Assembly (NCBI GenBank): GCA_017460765.1
Contig: JAFUAK010000058.1
Coordinates: 1 to 42,475 of the forward strand
Source: Prevotella sp.
GTDB taxonomy: Bacteria > Bacteroidota > Bacteroidia > Bacteroidales > Bacteroidaceae
Direction of reading: 5' to 3'
DNA: 42,475 nucleotides
This document shows positions 26,075-33,956 of this stretch, in pieces. The notes below the pieces were generated by a model. It searched no databases. It had not been told where the DNA came from and saw nothing but the letters and a program-made list of their open reading frames with translations. Made by a program: the position numbers and the translations under genes. Position 1 is the stretch's first letter. Each line of letters begins with the position of its first letter.

Positions 26075-28150
26075 ATGGCAGATTTGTTTGCTTTTACATA
26101 CGAAGAGAAGAAGAAAATGGCAGCCCAGACAGCAGAGATCCTGGAGGAGGAAATCGGGCTCAAGGGTGATGCCATTCAGGCTGTCTATCTGATACCTGAA
26201 ATAGATGAAGGTAAACTGACGGCAGAGCAGGTACGTGAGGAATACGGCGAACAGGTGTCGCTCATCCTGCACGGCCTGAACCGTATCCAGCAACTTTATC
26301 AGAAGAACCCTGTCATCGAGAGTGAGAACTTCCGAAACCTGTTGCTCTCCTTTGCCGAAGATATGCGTGTCATCCTGATTATGATTGCCGATCGCGTGAA
26401 CCTGATGCGGCAGATACGTGATACAGAGAATGTGGAAGCGAAGATGGAAGTGTCCCAGGAAGCGGCTTATCTCTATGCTCCCCTGGCCCATAAACTCGGC
26501 TTGTACAAGTTGAAGAGTGAACTGGAGGACCTTTCACTGAAATATCTGGAGCACGATGCCTACTATATGATTAAGGATAAACTCAACGAGACGAAGGCTT
26601 CACGGGATGCCTATATCGATGCTTTTATTCGTCCAGTGGAGGAGAAGGTAAAGGCTGCGGGTATCAAATGCCATATCAAGGGTCGTACTAAGAGCATCCA
26701 CAGTATCTGGGAGAAGATGAAGAAACAGAAATGCGGCTTTGAGGGTATCTATGACCTCTTTGCTATCCGCATCATTATCGACTGCGAGGAAGCGAAGGAG
26801 AAGATGCAGTGCTGGCAGGCCTATTCAATCATCACAGATATGTACCAGCCGAATCCCAAGCGTCTGCGCGATTGGCTCTCAGTACCGAAGTCCAACGGCT
26901 ATGAGTCTTTGCACATCACTGTGTTAGGCCCGGAGCAGAAATGGGTGGAGGTGCAGATCCGTACGGAGCGTATGGACGAAATAGCAGAACGCGGAGTGGC
27001 TGCTCACTGGCGCTATAAGGGCGTGAAAGGGGAAACGGGCCTCGACGAGTGGCTTACTAACATCCGTAGTATGCTGGAGCATTCGGATGGTCTCGATGCC
27101 ATGGACCAGTTCAAGATGGATCTCTACGAGGATGAGGTCTTCGTCTTCACACCGAAGGGGGATCTTTACAAATTCCCTGTGGGGGCAACGGTACTCGACT
27201 TTGCCTATCATATCCACTCGAAGATAGGTAACCAGTGTACGGGTGGCAGGATCAATGGCAAGGTTGTATCTTTCCGGCAGACGCTGAAGAGTGGCGATCA
27301 AGTAGAGATTCTGACATCTTCCACTCAAAAACCCCGGCAGGAGTGGTTGAGCATTGTGAAGACTTCGCGTGCCAAGTCTAAAATTCGCCTGGCCTTGAAA
27401 GAAACGCAGGTGAAGGAGGGACTCTTCGCCAAGGAAATGATGGAACGGAAGTTCAAGAACCGTAAAATCGAGCAGGACGAATCCATCATAATGCAGACCA
27501 TCAAGAAGATGGGCTTCAAAGAGGTAAGCGATTTCTACAGGCAAATTGCAGACGGGGTGCTTGACGTGAATACCGTTATTGAGAAATATATAGAGGTACG
27601 CGATGGAGCGAAGACTATCACAGGTGATAACCAGGCTCGTTCTGCCAGTGAGTTTGAACTCGAAAGTTCGCATTTCTCCAGTCTCAATACCCAGCAGGCT
27701 AATGATGATACGCTGGTAATCGATCGCAACCTAAAAGGCCTTGACTATCAGTTGGCACGTTGCTGTGCACCCATCTATGGCGACCCCATCTTTGGTTTTG
27801 TCACTATCAGTGGCGGCATTAAGATTCATCGCCTGAATTGCCCCAATGCCCCAGAACTGCGTCGTCGCTATGGCTACCGAATTGTGAAAGCCCGATGGAG
27901 CGGCAAGGGGTCATCGCAGTATTCCATCACACTCCGCGTGATCGGTTCGGACGATATCGGCATTGTGAATAATCTGACGAGCATCATCTCCAAGGACGAG
28001 AAATTGGTGCTCAGGTCCATTAATATTGATTCCCACGATGGATTGTTCAGTGGCAATCTTGTGGTTATGCTTGAGGACACCTCGCGGCTGGAGTCTCTTC
28101 TGAAAAAGTTGCGCACCGTAAAAGGTGTGAAGCAAGTGGAACGTATTTGA
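26075..28150 (+). CDS. relA: RelA-type (p)ppGpp synthetase with inactivated hydrolase domain
   Basis: A 691-aa RelA/SpoT homologue that makes the stringent-response alarmone. The synthetase domain is intact: GRTKSIHSIWEKM (203-215), GFEGIYDLFAIRIIID (221-236) and KSNGYESLHITV (272-283). A TGS domain follows at about 346-405 (VFVFTPKGDLYKFPVGAT), and a C-terminal ACT domain at about 615-691. The N-terminal HD hydrolase domain is shortened and lacks its metal site: AVYLIPEIDEG stands where active enzymes have ALLHDVVEDT. It should synthesise but not hydrolyse ppGpp, as RelA does. I chose ATG 26075 because a -7 box overlaps the earlier in-frame ATG. Confidence 0.93.
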   Translation: MADLFAFTYEEKKKMAAQTAEILEEEIGLKGDAIQAVYLIPEIDEGKLTAEQVREEYGEQVSLILHGLNRIQQLYQKNPVIESENFRNLLLSFAEDMRVILIMIADRVNLMRQIRDTENVEAKMEVSQEAAYLYAPLAHKLGLYKLKSELEDLSLKYLEHDAYYMIKDKLNETKASRDAYIDAFIRPVEEKVKAAGIKCHIKGRTKSIHSIWEKMKKQKCGFEGIYDLFAIRIIIDCEEAKEKMQCWQAYSIITDMYQPNPKRLRDWLSVPKSNGYESLHITVLGPEQKWVEVQIRTERMDEIAERGVAAHWRYKGVKGETGLDEWLTNIRSMLEHSDGLDAMDQFKMDLYEDEVFVFTPKGDLYKFPVGATVLDFAYHIHSKIGNQCTGGRINGKVVSFRQTLKSGDQVEILTSSTQKPRQEWLSIVKTSRAKSKIRLALKETQVKEGLFAKEMMERKFKNRKIEQDESIIMQTIKKMGFKEVSDFYRQIADGVLDVNTVIEKYIEVRDGAKTITGDNQARSASEFELESSHFSSLNTQQANDDTLVIDRNLKGLDYQLARCCAPIYGDPIFGFVTISGGIKIHRLNCPNAPELRRRYGYRIVKARWSGKGSSQYSITLRVIGSDDIGIVNNLTSIISKDEKLVLRSINIDSHDGLFSGNLVVMLEDTSRLESLLKKLRTVKGVKQVERI

Positions 28151-28171
28151 TTATACAGAAACTACTACGAT

Positions 28172-28462
28172 ATGAAACAATTAGCCTATGTATTCCTGAC
28201 CTTGCTTCTGACGAGTTTTTTCAGTTGTGGTCGTAATAGGGCAGAACGGCAGTATGAGCGGTTTTTAGAAGACTCCGATAGGATGGAGTTCATTACGCCG
28301 ACTGAAGATACTGTGGCCGTTGTGGAAGACGAAGAGGAACCGGACTGGATGAATGATGACGACGGGCTGGTGAGCATACCCGATATTCCTCAGGAACGAA
28401 GTGTCGATATGGGTGCCAGCGACTATGAACTTGAGAAAATCATGACTGGCAGGGGAGACTAA
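28172..28462 (+). CDS. Small acidic lipoprotein, unknown function
   Basis: A 96-aa protein with a lipoprotein signal (MKQLAYVFLTLLLTSFFSC, predicted lipid Cys at residue 19). The mature part of ~77 residues is strongly acidic (EDEEEPDWMNDDDG). It starts 21 nt after the relA stop, so it is probably co-transcribed. It has the same general build as the lipoprotein at 41979-42278. No domain is recognised. It ends 4 nt before the stop of the convergent gene, without a terminator hairpin between them. Confidence 0.7.
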   Translation: MKQLAYVFLTLLLTSFFSCGRNRAERQYERFLEDSDRMEFITPTEDTVAVVEDEEEPDWMNDDDGLVSIPDIPQERSVDMGASDYELEKIMTGRGD

Positions 28463-28466
28463 TCTG

Positions 28467-29447
28467 CTATTCCCGATAAAGCCAGGACAACAGTCTATTC
28501 ACCCATCTGATAGAGAAACGGAACCATCGGTAGGTGCTCTGCTCCTTTCCGCCAAAACGTAGGATAAACTCGCGGAAAGGATTCTTGCTATAGGGCAGTC
28601 CCACATCCATAAAACACATGTGCTGACAATCTCTTCTGTAGGCATCCTGCATGGTGTCCCAGACCGTAATGATATCAGGGTGCAGATGGAGATAAGTCTT
28701 ACGCCGATAGGCTGCATACCACAGATAGGCGTTACCCTCGCTGAATACAACTGCAGAGCAGCCAATGACCTTGCCGTGATACTTGGTGACAAACAATTCT
28801 CCGTAATTCTCTGTCATCAGTTTCTTGAAAAACATGTCATCAGGTATGTATAGACGTGGCTTTAGGATATTATGACGGTGAAGCAGTTTTGAGAAAGCCT
28901 TGAAATCATCCTCGTTGGTAACTATCTCCGTCATGACTCCTCGGGCGTGGGCATGATCAATGCGTTTCTGCATCTTTTCGCTGATGCGTTCCTCGGGGGC
29001 GTGGCTATGGAGGGAGTTGTGGATACTCATCCAGTTGACGGGGTAGAAACCTTGCTGGCGCAATTGTTTATAACCCAGCATTTTCTGACTCAGGTTGCTG
29101 ACCTCCATATAGAGTGTCTTGTTGCTCTGCTTTTGAGTCAGTGCATTCAGCATCTCACCGAATAGTTCATCGCGGTTGTATTTGCTTTCAAGATATACGC
29201 CTTCGCCTAACACGCGGCAGTGTACCATCAGGAATGGTGGAAGCCAGAAGGTACGGTAGCGCAGGATTCCCAGCATATAACAGACAATCCTCCCTGTCTC
29301 ATCATCAGTGATAACCACCATATACGGGCGCTGATGAGGTGCCTGTTCACAGATTTCAAACAACTGACGACTATGGAAAAAATTCTCTCCTTCCAGTTCT
29401 GGCAACTCACTGCTTTTGCGGTAAATCCTTGTCGACAGATTTTTCAT
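28467..29447 (-). CDS. FemAB/GNAT-like acyltransferase family protein
   Basis: A 326-aa soluble protein with the look of the FemAB/GNAT superfamily: two acyltransferase-like halves, with an N-terminal VVITDDETGRIVCYMLGILRYR segment and a C-terminal GELFVTKYHGKVIGCSAVVFSEGNAYLWYAAYRRKTYLHLHPDIITVWDTM segment (about 230-275). Such proteins transfer aminoacyl or acyl groups, often in cell-envelope synthesis; the substrate is unknown. I chose ATG 29447 over 29462 because a -7 element (TATTTTTG on the minus strand, 29452-29459) covers the codons between. This leaves almost no leader. Confidence 0.75.
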   Translation of the reverse strand: MKNLSTRIYRKSSELPELEGENFFHSRQLFEICEQAPHQRPYMVVITDDETGRIVCYMLGILRYRTFWLPPFLMVHCRVLGEGVYLESKYNRDELFGEMLNALTQKQSNKTLYMEVSNLSQKMLGYKQLRQQGFYPVNWMSIHNSLHSHAPEERISEKMQKRIDHAHARGVMTEIVTNEDDFKAFSKLLHRHNILKPRLYIPDDMFFKKLMTENYGELFVTKYHGKVIGCSAVVFSEGNAYLWYAAYRRKTYLHLHPDIITVWDTMQDAYRRDCQHMCFMDVGLPYSKNPFREFILRFGGKEQSTYRWFRFSIRWVNRLLSWLYRE

Positions 29448-29451
29448 ACCG

Positions 29452-29509
29452 CAAAAATACAAATAATTCTGTTAATTGTGCATTTTTTAGCAGATTTTCA
29501 CTATCTTTG
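29452..29509. promoter_or_regulatory. Divergent promoters for FemAB-like gene (-) and nitroreductase operon (+)
   Basis: Minus-strand -7 element TATTTTTG (29452-29459), ending 5 nt before the ATG at 29447. Plus-strand -7 element TATCTTTG (29502-29509), 24 nt upstream of the nitroreductase ATG, with a partial -33 (TGTG, 21 nt spacing). Confidence 0.6.
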
Positions 29510-29532
29510 CGCCAAAAAATAAAGAAAAAGGT

Positions 29533-30060
29533 ATGACAGCATTCAAAGATCTGGCGCAGATGCGCCGTAGCCACCGTAAGTTTACAGAAGAGGAAATCGA
29601 TCCCGAAGACCTCAAGTTGATCCTCCGTGCCGCCTTGATGTCGCCGACATCCAAGGGTCAGCGTGCCTGGCAGTTCATTGTTGTTGACGATAAACTCGAT
29701 ATCGAGAAACTTGCTGACGCTAAGAACCTTGGAAGTCAGTTCCTAAAGGGGGCACCTGTTGCCATCGTCGTGTTGGGCGATCCCATGCAGAACGACTGTT
29801 GGGTGGAGGATGGTTCTATTGCTGCCATATCTATGCAGTATCAGGCAGAGGATCTTGGTTTGGGCACTTGCTGGATTCAGATGCGAGGGAGAGGACTCGA
29901 GGATGGTACGACGGCAGATACGGTTATTCGTGGTGTGCTCGACATTCCCGATAATCTCAATTGCCTTTGTATTCTTGCCGTGGGTCATTGGGCCGATGAG
30001 CGCAAGCCTCAGGCGGAGGATCGCCTGAAGTGGGAAAACGTTCATTTGAACAAGTTCTAA
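29533..30060 (+). CDS. Nitroreductase family protein
   Basis: A 175-aa flavin-dependent oxidoreductase of the nitroreductase fold; it would reduce nitro or quinone-type substrates with NAD(P)H. FMN-binding signatures: MRRSHRKFTEEEID near the N-terminus, AALMSPTSKGQRAWQFIVV (residues 33-51), and GLGTCWIQMRG (about 113-123). The length is at the short end of the family. It begins an apparent operon with kdsC (19-nt gap) and maf. The physiological substrate cannot be inferred. Confidence 0.9.
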   Translation: MTAFKDLAQMRRSHRKFTEEEIDPEDLKLILRAALMSPTSKGQRAWQFIVVDDKLDIEKLADAKNLGSQFLKGAPVAIVVLGDPMQNDCWVEDGSIAAISMQYQAEDLGLGTCWIQMRGRGLEDGTTADTVIRGVLDIPDNLNCLCILAVGHWADERKPQAEDRLKWENVHLNKF

Positions 30061-30079
30061 TTTGGGATAGTTAAGAGAG

Positions 30080-30598
30080 ATGATCAACTACGACTTAAGC
30101 AAGATTAAAGCCATCATCTTCGATATTGACGGTGTGCTCAGCAGTGAGACAATCACGCTTTCAGAGAGTGGTGTGCCACTCCGCACGGTGAATATTAAGG
30201 ATGGCTATGCTATCCAACTCGCTATGAAACTTGGCCTGCGTATCGTGGTTCTGACTGGAGGGAATACCCCCAGCGTCCGTGTGCGTTATGAAGGTCTTGG
30301 TGTGGAGGATATCTACATGGGTTGTGCGGTGAAGATAGAAAAATACGAGGAATTCATCCGTCAATACGGTCTCGCTGATGCAGAGGTGATGTATATGGGT
30401 GACGATATCCCTGATCTGGAGATTATGCGCAGGGTAGGGTGCCCTGTTTGTCCCAAAGATGCCTGTCCGGAGATTAAGGAGGTGAGCCTCTATGTCAGTG
30501 ACCGCATCGGAGGTCATGGCTGTGGCAGGGATGTCATCGAACAGGTGCTCCGTGCTCAGGGGAAATGGGTGATGAATGCAAAGGCTTTTGGATGGTGA
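30080..30598 (+). CDS. kdsC: 3-deoxy-D-manno-octulosonate 8-phosphate phosphatase (KdsC-like HAD)
   Basis: A 172-aa C0-type HAD phosphatase without a cap domain. KdsC makes free Kdo for lipid A and LPS synthesis and works as a tetramer. Motifs: FDIDGVLSS (nucleophile Asp, acid/base Asp), [22 protein letters not shown] (Lys), and [11 protein letters not shown] (metal-binding Asp pair). [18 protein letters not shown] matches the KdsC core closely. It sits between nitroreductase and maf; no other Kdo gene is in the window. A related HAD phosphatase of sialic-acid type is the main alternative. Confidence 0.87.
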   Translation: MINYDLSKIKAIIFDIDGVLSSETITLSESGVPLRTVNIKDGYAIQLAMKLGLRIVVLTGGNTPSVRVRYEGLGVEDIYMGCAVKIEKYEEFIRQYGLADAEVMYMGDDIPDLEIMRRVGCPVCPKDACPEIKEVSLYVSDRIGGHGCGRDVIEQVLRAQGKWVMNAKAFGW

Positions 30599-30602
30599 AT
30601 GA

Positions 30603-30638
30603 AGTGATGAAGTGAAAAGTGAAGAGTGAAAAGTTTAG
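30603..30638 (+). repeat. Heptamer-like repeat AGTGAAA between kdsC and maf
   Basis: AGTGATGA, AGTGAAA, AGTGAAG, AGTGAAA, AGTTTAG in a row. The proposed GTG start of maf (30619) lies inside it. Confidence 0.7.
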
Positions 30639-31209
30639 GTTGATTTTGGCGAGTAATTCGCCACGTAGGAAAGAACTGCTGGCGGGACTTGGGCTCCCTT
30701 TCGAGGTCCGGGTGCTGAAAGGTGTTGATGAATCATTCCCGGCAGATCTGCCCGTCAGCGAGGTGGCACGCTATATTGCAGAGAAAAAGGCAGATGCCTA
30801 TCAGCAGACGATGGGGAACGATGAACTCGTGATTACAGCGGATACTGTTGTTATCGTGGGTAACGAAATCCTCGGCAAACCGGTGGATGAGGCTGACGCC
30901 ATACGTATGCTTCGTCTGCTCAGTGGGAAGACGCATCAGGTCACGACGGGGGTATGTCTGCTGACAACGGCTCAAAAGCATGCTTTCGACGTCACGACAG
31001 ACGTTACTTTTAAGGTACTCAATGATGAGGAGATTCACTATTATGTCACTCACTACAAACCCTTCGACAAGGCTGGCGCCTATGGCATCCAAGAATGGAT
31101 AGGCTATATTGGTGTTACCTGTCTGCATGGCAGTTATTATAATGTGATGGGCCTGCCTGTACAGCGCATCTACAATGAATTGCTGCAACTTAATTTAATC
31201 AAAAAATAG
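30619..31209 (+). CDS. maf: Maf family nucleoside triphosphate pyrophosphatase
   Basis: A 196-aa house-cleaning enzyme that hydrolyses non-canonical or excess NTPs such as dTTP and UTP to the monophosphate (YhdE-like branch). Motifs: ILASNSPRRKELLAGLG at the N-terminus, ITADTVVIVGNEILGKP (catalytic Asp), LLSGKTHQVTTGV and the C-terminal GAYGIQEWIGYI, with VMGLPVQRIYNEL. No ATG is available in frame, so translation probably begins at GTG 30619, within a short tandem repeat. It is the last gene of the nitroreductase-kdsC-maf group, and a weak hairpin follows (31216-31252). Confidence 0.92.
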   Translation: MKSEKFRLILASNSPRRKELLAGLGLPFEVRVLKGVDESFPADLPVSEVARYIAEKKADAYQQTMGNDELVITADTVVIVGNEILGKPVDEADAIRMLRLLSGKTHQVTTGVCLLTTAQKHAFDVTTDVTFKVLNDEEIHYYVTHYKPFDKAGAYGIQEWIGYIGVTCLHGSYYNVMGLPVQRIYNELLQLNLIKK

Positions 31210-31215
31210 AAAAAA

Positions 31216-31252
31216 TAGGGAAAATCCTATCGCAAGTTAGGGTTTTTCCCTA
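31216..31252 (+). terminator. Imperfect hairpin downstream of maf
   Basis: TAGGGAAAATCCTA (31216-31229) pairs, with a bulge, with TTAGGGTTTTTCCCTA (31237-31252). The T-tract is inside the 3' arm rather than after it, so termination would be inefficient. The 3' end abuts the first -7 box of the next gene. Confidence 0.4.
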
Positions 31253-31281
31253 TCTTTGCACAGAAAATGGTTGTATTTTTG
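31251..31281 (+). promoter_or_regulatory. Two successive -7 elements before the Trp/Tyr-rich protein gene
   Basis: TATCTTTG at 31251-31258 and TATTTTTG at 31274-31281, 23 bp apart, followed by the ATG at 31311. Neither has an exact TTTG at -33, so which is used is unclear. Confidence 0.55.
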
Positions 31282-31310
31282 CATCGTGAATCATTAAAAC
31301 GAGGAAGAAA

Positions 31311-32213
31311 ATGAAGAAACTATTACTTATTTCCATGGTATTCGGGGCCCTGCCGCTGGCAATGATGGCTCAGGATGATGATCTCTACTTCGTCCCCAAG
31401 AAGAAGAGTGTGGAGAAGAAGGTGGTGGATAACTATAACCGTCATCAGGAGAGTTCCTATCAGGTGATCGATGGCGACTCTGCCAAGAGTGACATCATCG
31501 AGTTCAGTGCTGAACAGGGTGTCTATCCCGACTCGCTGGGAGAGGACTTCGTTTTGACGAAGCAGATGACGCGCTTCGATGACTATGATTTGTCTGACAA
31601 TTCCGCCTTCTGGGCCGGCTATGTGGTAGGTCGCAGCGACTGGGGCTGGCATTCACCCTGGTACTACAGCCGCTATGGTTGGTTCGGACGCTGGTACGCC
31701 AGTTGGTACTATCCTTGGTACGACCCCTGGTATGATCCCTGGTACGATCCTTGGTATTACACATGGTACTACGACAGTTGGCACTATCCCTACTACTGGG
31801 GCCGCTATCCCGCCTATTGGGGCGGTTACCACTACTTAGGTGGCAGCGGAGGCCGTAGTTATGCCCATATCGGTACAGGTACCATCCGCAGAGACGGCTC
31901 TTCGCATGGCTACTATCATGGTGGATCTGTATCTGGAAGCAGCAGTCGCAGGGGTAGCCTGAGAGAGCGTGCCAGTGCTATGGGTGGGTCGCGCACCACT
32001 ACAGGTAGCGGAAACAATACCCGTAGCCGCAGCGGTAACTTCGGCGGCTATCGCGGTAACACCAATACGGGCTCTTATAGCGGTTCCCGCAGCAGTTCCG
32101 GCTCATTCGGCGGTTCCCGCAGCAGTGGCGGTGGCTTCAGTGGCGGCAGTTCTGGCGGCGGTAGTCGTAGTGGCGGAGGCGGTGGCGGCTCCCGTATGGG
32201 CGGACACAGATAA
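31311..32213 (+). CDS. Secreted Trp/Tyr-rich protein with Gly/Ser/Arg-rich tail, unknown function
   Basis: A 300-aa exported protein. The signal peptide MKKLLLISMVFGALPLAMMA is followed by an acidic-basic region (~20-100). Residues ~103-185 are extraordinarily rich in Trp and Tyr, with WYDP repeated three times in tandem (31710-31750 region). Residues ~205-300 are low-complexity Gly/Ser/Arg. Codons in the WYDP repeats vary (tac/tat, gac/gat, ccc/cct), so the repeat is held at protein level. No enzyme motif is seen. It is followed 34 nt later by an OmpP1/FadL channel, which suggests an envelope role. A carbohydrate- or surface-binding function is possible but unproven. Confidence 0.75.
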   Translation: MKKLLLISMVFGALPLAMMAQDDDLYFVPKKKSVEKKVVDNYNRHQESSYQVIDGDSAKSDIIEFSAEQGVYPDSLGEDFVLTKQMTRFDDYDLSDNSAFWAGYVVGRSDWGWHSPWYYSRYGWFGRWYASWYYPWYDPWYDPWYDPWYYTWYYDSWHYPYYWGRYPAYWGGYHYLGGSGGRSYAHIGTGTIRRDGSSHGYYHGGSVSGSSSRRGSLRERASAMGGSRTTTGSGNNTRSRSGNFGGYRGNTNTGSYSGSRSSSGSFGGSRSSGGGFSGGSSGGGSRSGGGGGGSRMGGHR

Positions 32214-32247
32214 TAATAGTTGTTAATGCATAAATGATAATTGAAAT

Positions 32248-33813
32248 ATGATGAAGAAGTTATTATTTGCAGCCTTTGTGCTGGCTGTGATGCCGGCAAC
32301 TGCACAGGATACATATGAGAGCGCCCGTCTCTTAGGCAGCGATCTGAATGGTACTGCCCGCTATGTGGGTATGGGTGGTGCGATGGAGGCACTTGGAGCC
32401 GATATCTCCACCATGGGTACGAACCCTGCCGGTATCGGCCTGTTCCGCCATTCGACGGCCAGCCTTAGTTTCGGCTTTGTATCACAGCAGGATGCACAGA
32501 AGTTCGACGGTCTTGGAAAAACCAACATGAGTTTCGATCAGGCAGGTTTCATCTACTCTGCACGTGTCGGCAGTTCGTCGTACGTGAATGTGGGCTTCAA
32601 CTACCACAAGAGCCGTAACTTCGACCAGATCCTGTCAGCGGCCAACGCGTTGAGCAAGTGCTCACAAAACGGTCTTACCTATTACAAGGCCGAGAGGGGC
32701 ATTTATGAACTGGACTTCAACAAGCAAGGCGATGTGATTGGCTATGAGGGCGACAACCGCTCCTGGTCATATAGCGAGAACGACTACATGAATGCCAATG
32801 TGCTGCTGTTGGATCCTAATGACGAAATGTTCTATACCATGGATGCCAATGCCTATAGTTTCGACAAGGCTCACCGTGGATGGATTGCCGATTACGACTT
32901 TAATGTCAGCGGTAATGTGAACGACCGTTTCTATTGGGGCGTCACTGTAGGTGTTAAGGATGTGAACTACAAAGGCTATAGCGAATATGCTGAGTCTCTG
33001 GTTGATTCGAAGGGCTCATGCGGTTCAGTCGCTGTTGGTGACGAGCGTAAGATCAAGGGCTCGGGGATCGACATGAAGGCGGGCATCATCTTCCGTCCCG
33101 TTGAGGAGTCACCCTTCCGTATCGGACTCTCCATTGCCACGCCGACTTGGTACGACCTCACTTCCAGCAATGACTCCTATATGGTGAATAACAGTGATTA
33201 TGGTGCTTGGGATGAGGGTAGCAGCCACGAGAGTTACGACTTCAAGTACTACACGCCCTGGAAGTTCGGCCTGAGCATGGGTCACACGATCGGCAATCAG
33301 ATCGCTCTGGGTCTTGGCTATGAGTATATGGACTACAGCGCCAGTAAGAATCGCGTCAATGAAGACGGACGCTGGTATGATGACTGGTATGACGACTATT
33401 ACACCCGTTCCCATACCGATGAGCCGATGAAGGACAATACGGATCGTTCCCTCACTGGTCAGCACACCTTGAAGGCGGGTGTCGAGTTCAAGCCCGTGCC
33501 TGAATTGGCTGTCCGCTTCGGCTATAACTATCTGTCATCCCCCTATGAGGAAAGAGGTGTCCGCGATATGACGCTCGACTCTCCCGGCGTGTCCTATGCT
33601 TCTACCACAGACTATGTGAACTGGAAGGACACCCATCGTATCACCTGCGGCCTCGGTGTGAAGGCTGGTGGCCTGAATATTGACCTGGCTTATCAGTACA
33701 ATACCACAGACGGCGACTTCCATCCGTTCCAGCCCTATGCCGGTAATTCGGGTGTGAAGGAGGTGAGCAACAAGCGCCATCAGGTATTGCTGACATTAGG
33801 CTACACCTTCTGA
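32248..33813 (+). CDS. OmpP1/FadL/TodX family outer-membrane channel
   Basis: A 521-aa beta-barrel protein with a signal peptide (MMKKLLFAAFVLAVMPATAQ). The mature N-terminus carries the family signature GTARYVGMGGAMEALGADIS (~33-52), then TNPAGIGLFRHS. Many alternating hydrophobic strands follow, ending in an aromatic C-terminal residue (LLTLGYTF), as expected for barrel insertion. FadL-type channels take up long-chain fatty acids or other hydrophobic compounds; the substrate here is unknown. An alternative ATG lies 3 nt downstream. It is probably co-transcribed with the Trp/Tyr-rich protein gene. Confidence 0.9.
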   Translation: MMKKLLFAAFVLAVMPATAQDTYESARLLGSDLNGTARYVGMGGAMEALGADISTMGTNPAGIGLFRHSTASLSFGFVSQQDAQKFDGLGKTNMSFDQAGFIYSARVGSSSYVNVGFNYHKSRNFDQILSAANALSKCSQNGLTYYKAERGIYELDFNKQGDVIGYEGDNRSWSYSENDYMNANVLLLDPNDEMFYTMDANAYSFDKAHRGWIADYDFNVSGNVNDRFYWGVTVGVKDVNYKGYSEYAESLVDSKGSCGSVAVGDERKIKGSGIDMKAGIIFRPVEESPFRIGLSIATPTWYDLTSSNDSYMVNNSDYGAWDEGSSHESYDFKYYTPWKFGLSMGHTIGNQIALGLGYEYMDYSASKNRVNEDGRWYDDWYDDYYTRSHTDEPMKDNTDRSLTGQHTLKAGVEFKPVPELAVRFGYNYLSSPYEERGVRDMTLDSPGVSYASTTDYVNWKDTHRITCGLGVKAGGLNIDLAYQYNTTDGDFHPFQPYAGNSGVKEVSNKRHQVLLTLGYTF

Positions 33814-33818
33814 GCAGA

Positions 33819-33898
33819 AATAAGGGCTGGTTATTCGGAAATAACCAGCCCTTATTGCGGAATAAGTGGCACTTACTGAAAAATAAGTGCCACTTATT
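33819..33898 (+). terminator. Twin perfect hairpins after the FadL-like gene
   Basis: Two stem-loops, 17 bp (33819-33835 with 33840-33856, loop CGGA) and 15 bp (33861-33875 with 33884-33898), both starting AATAAG and ending CTTATT. The second is followed by TTTTG. They end the 31311-33813 transcript. Confidence 0.85.
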
Positions 33899-33929
33899 TT
33901 GTGTAATTCATATCTTTTATTTAACTTTG
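33898..33929 (+). promoter_or_regulatory. iorAB-aminotransferase promoter
   Basis: TTTG (33898-33901), 20 nt, TAACTTTG (33922-33929), a full match. The -33 element overlaps the T-tract of the preceding terminator. It sits 28 nt upstream of the iorA ATG. Confidence 0.75.
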
Positions 33930-33956
33930 CACACAATTATTCAAAACAGAATAAAC

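Noticed and set aside
28467..29462. The longer FemAB-like start at 29462.
   Set aside because: The extra codons overlap the predicted -7 element. The ATG at 29447 is preferred, though this leaves almost no leader.
33855..33956. A 34-residue N-terminal extension of IorA.
   Set aside because: It is encoded by the terminator hairpins and promoter, and the conserved N-terminus begins at 33957.
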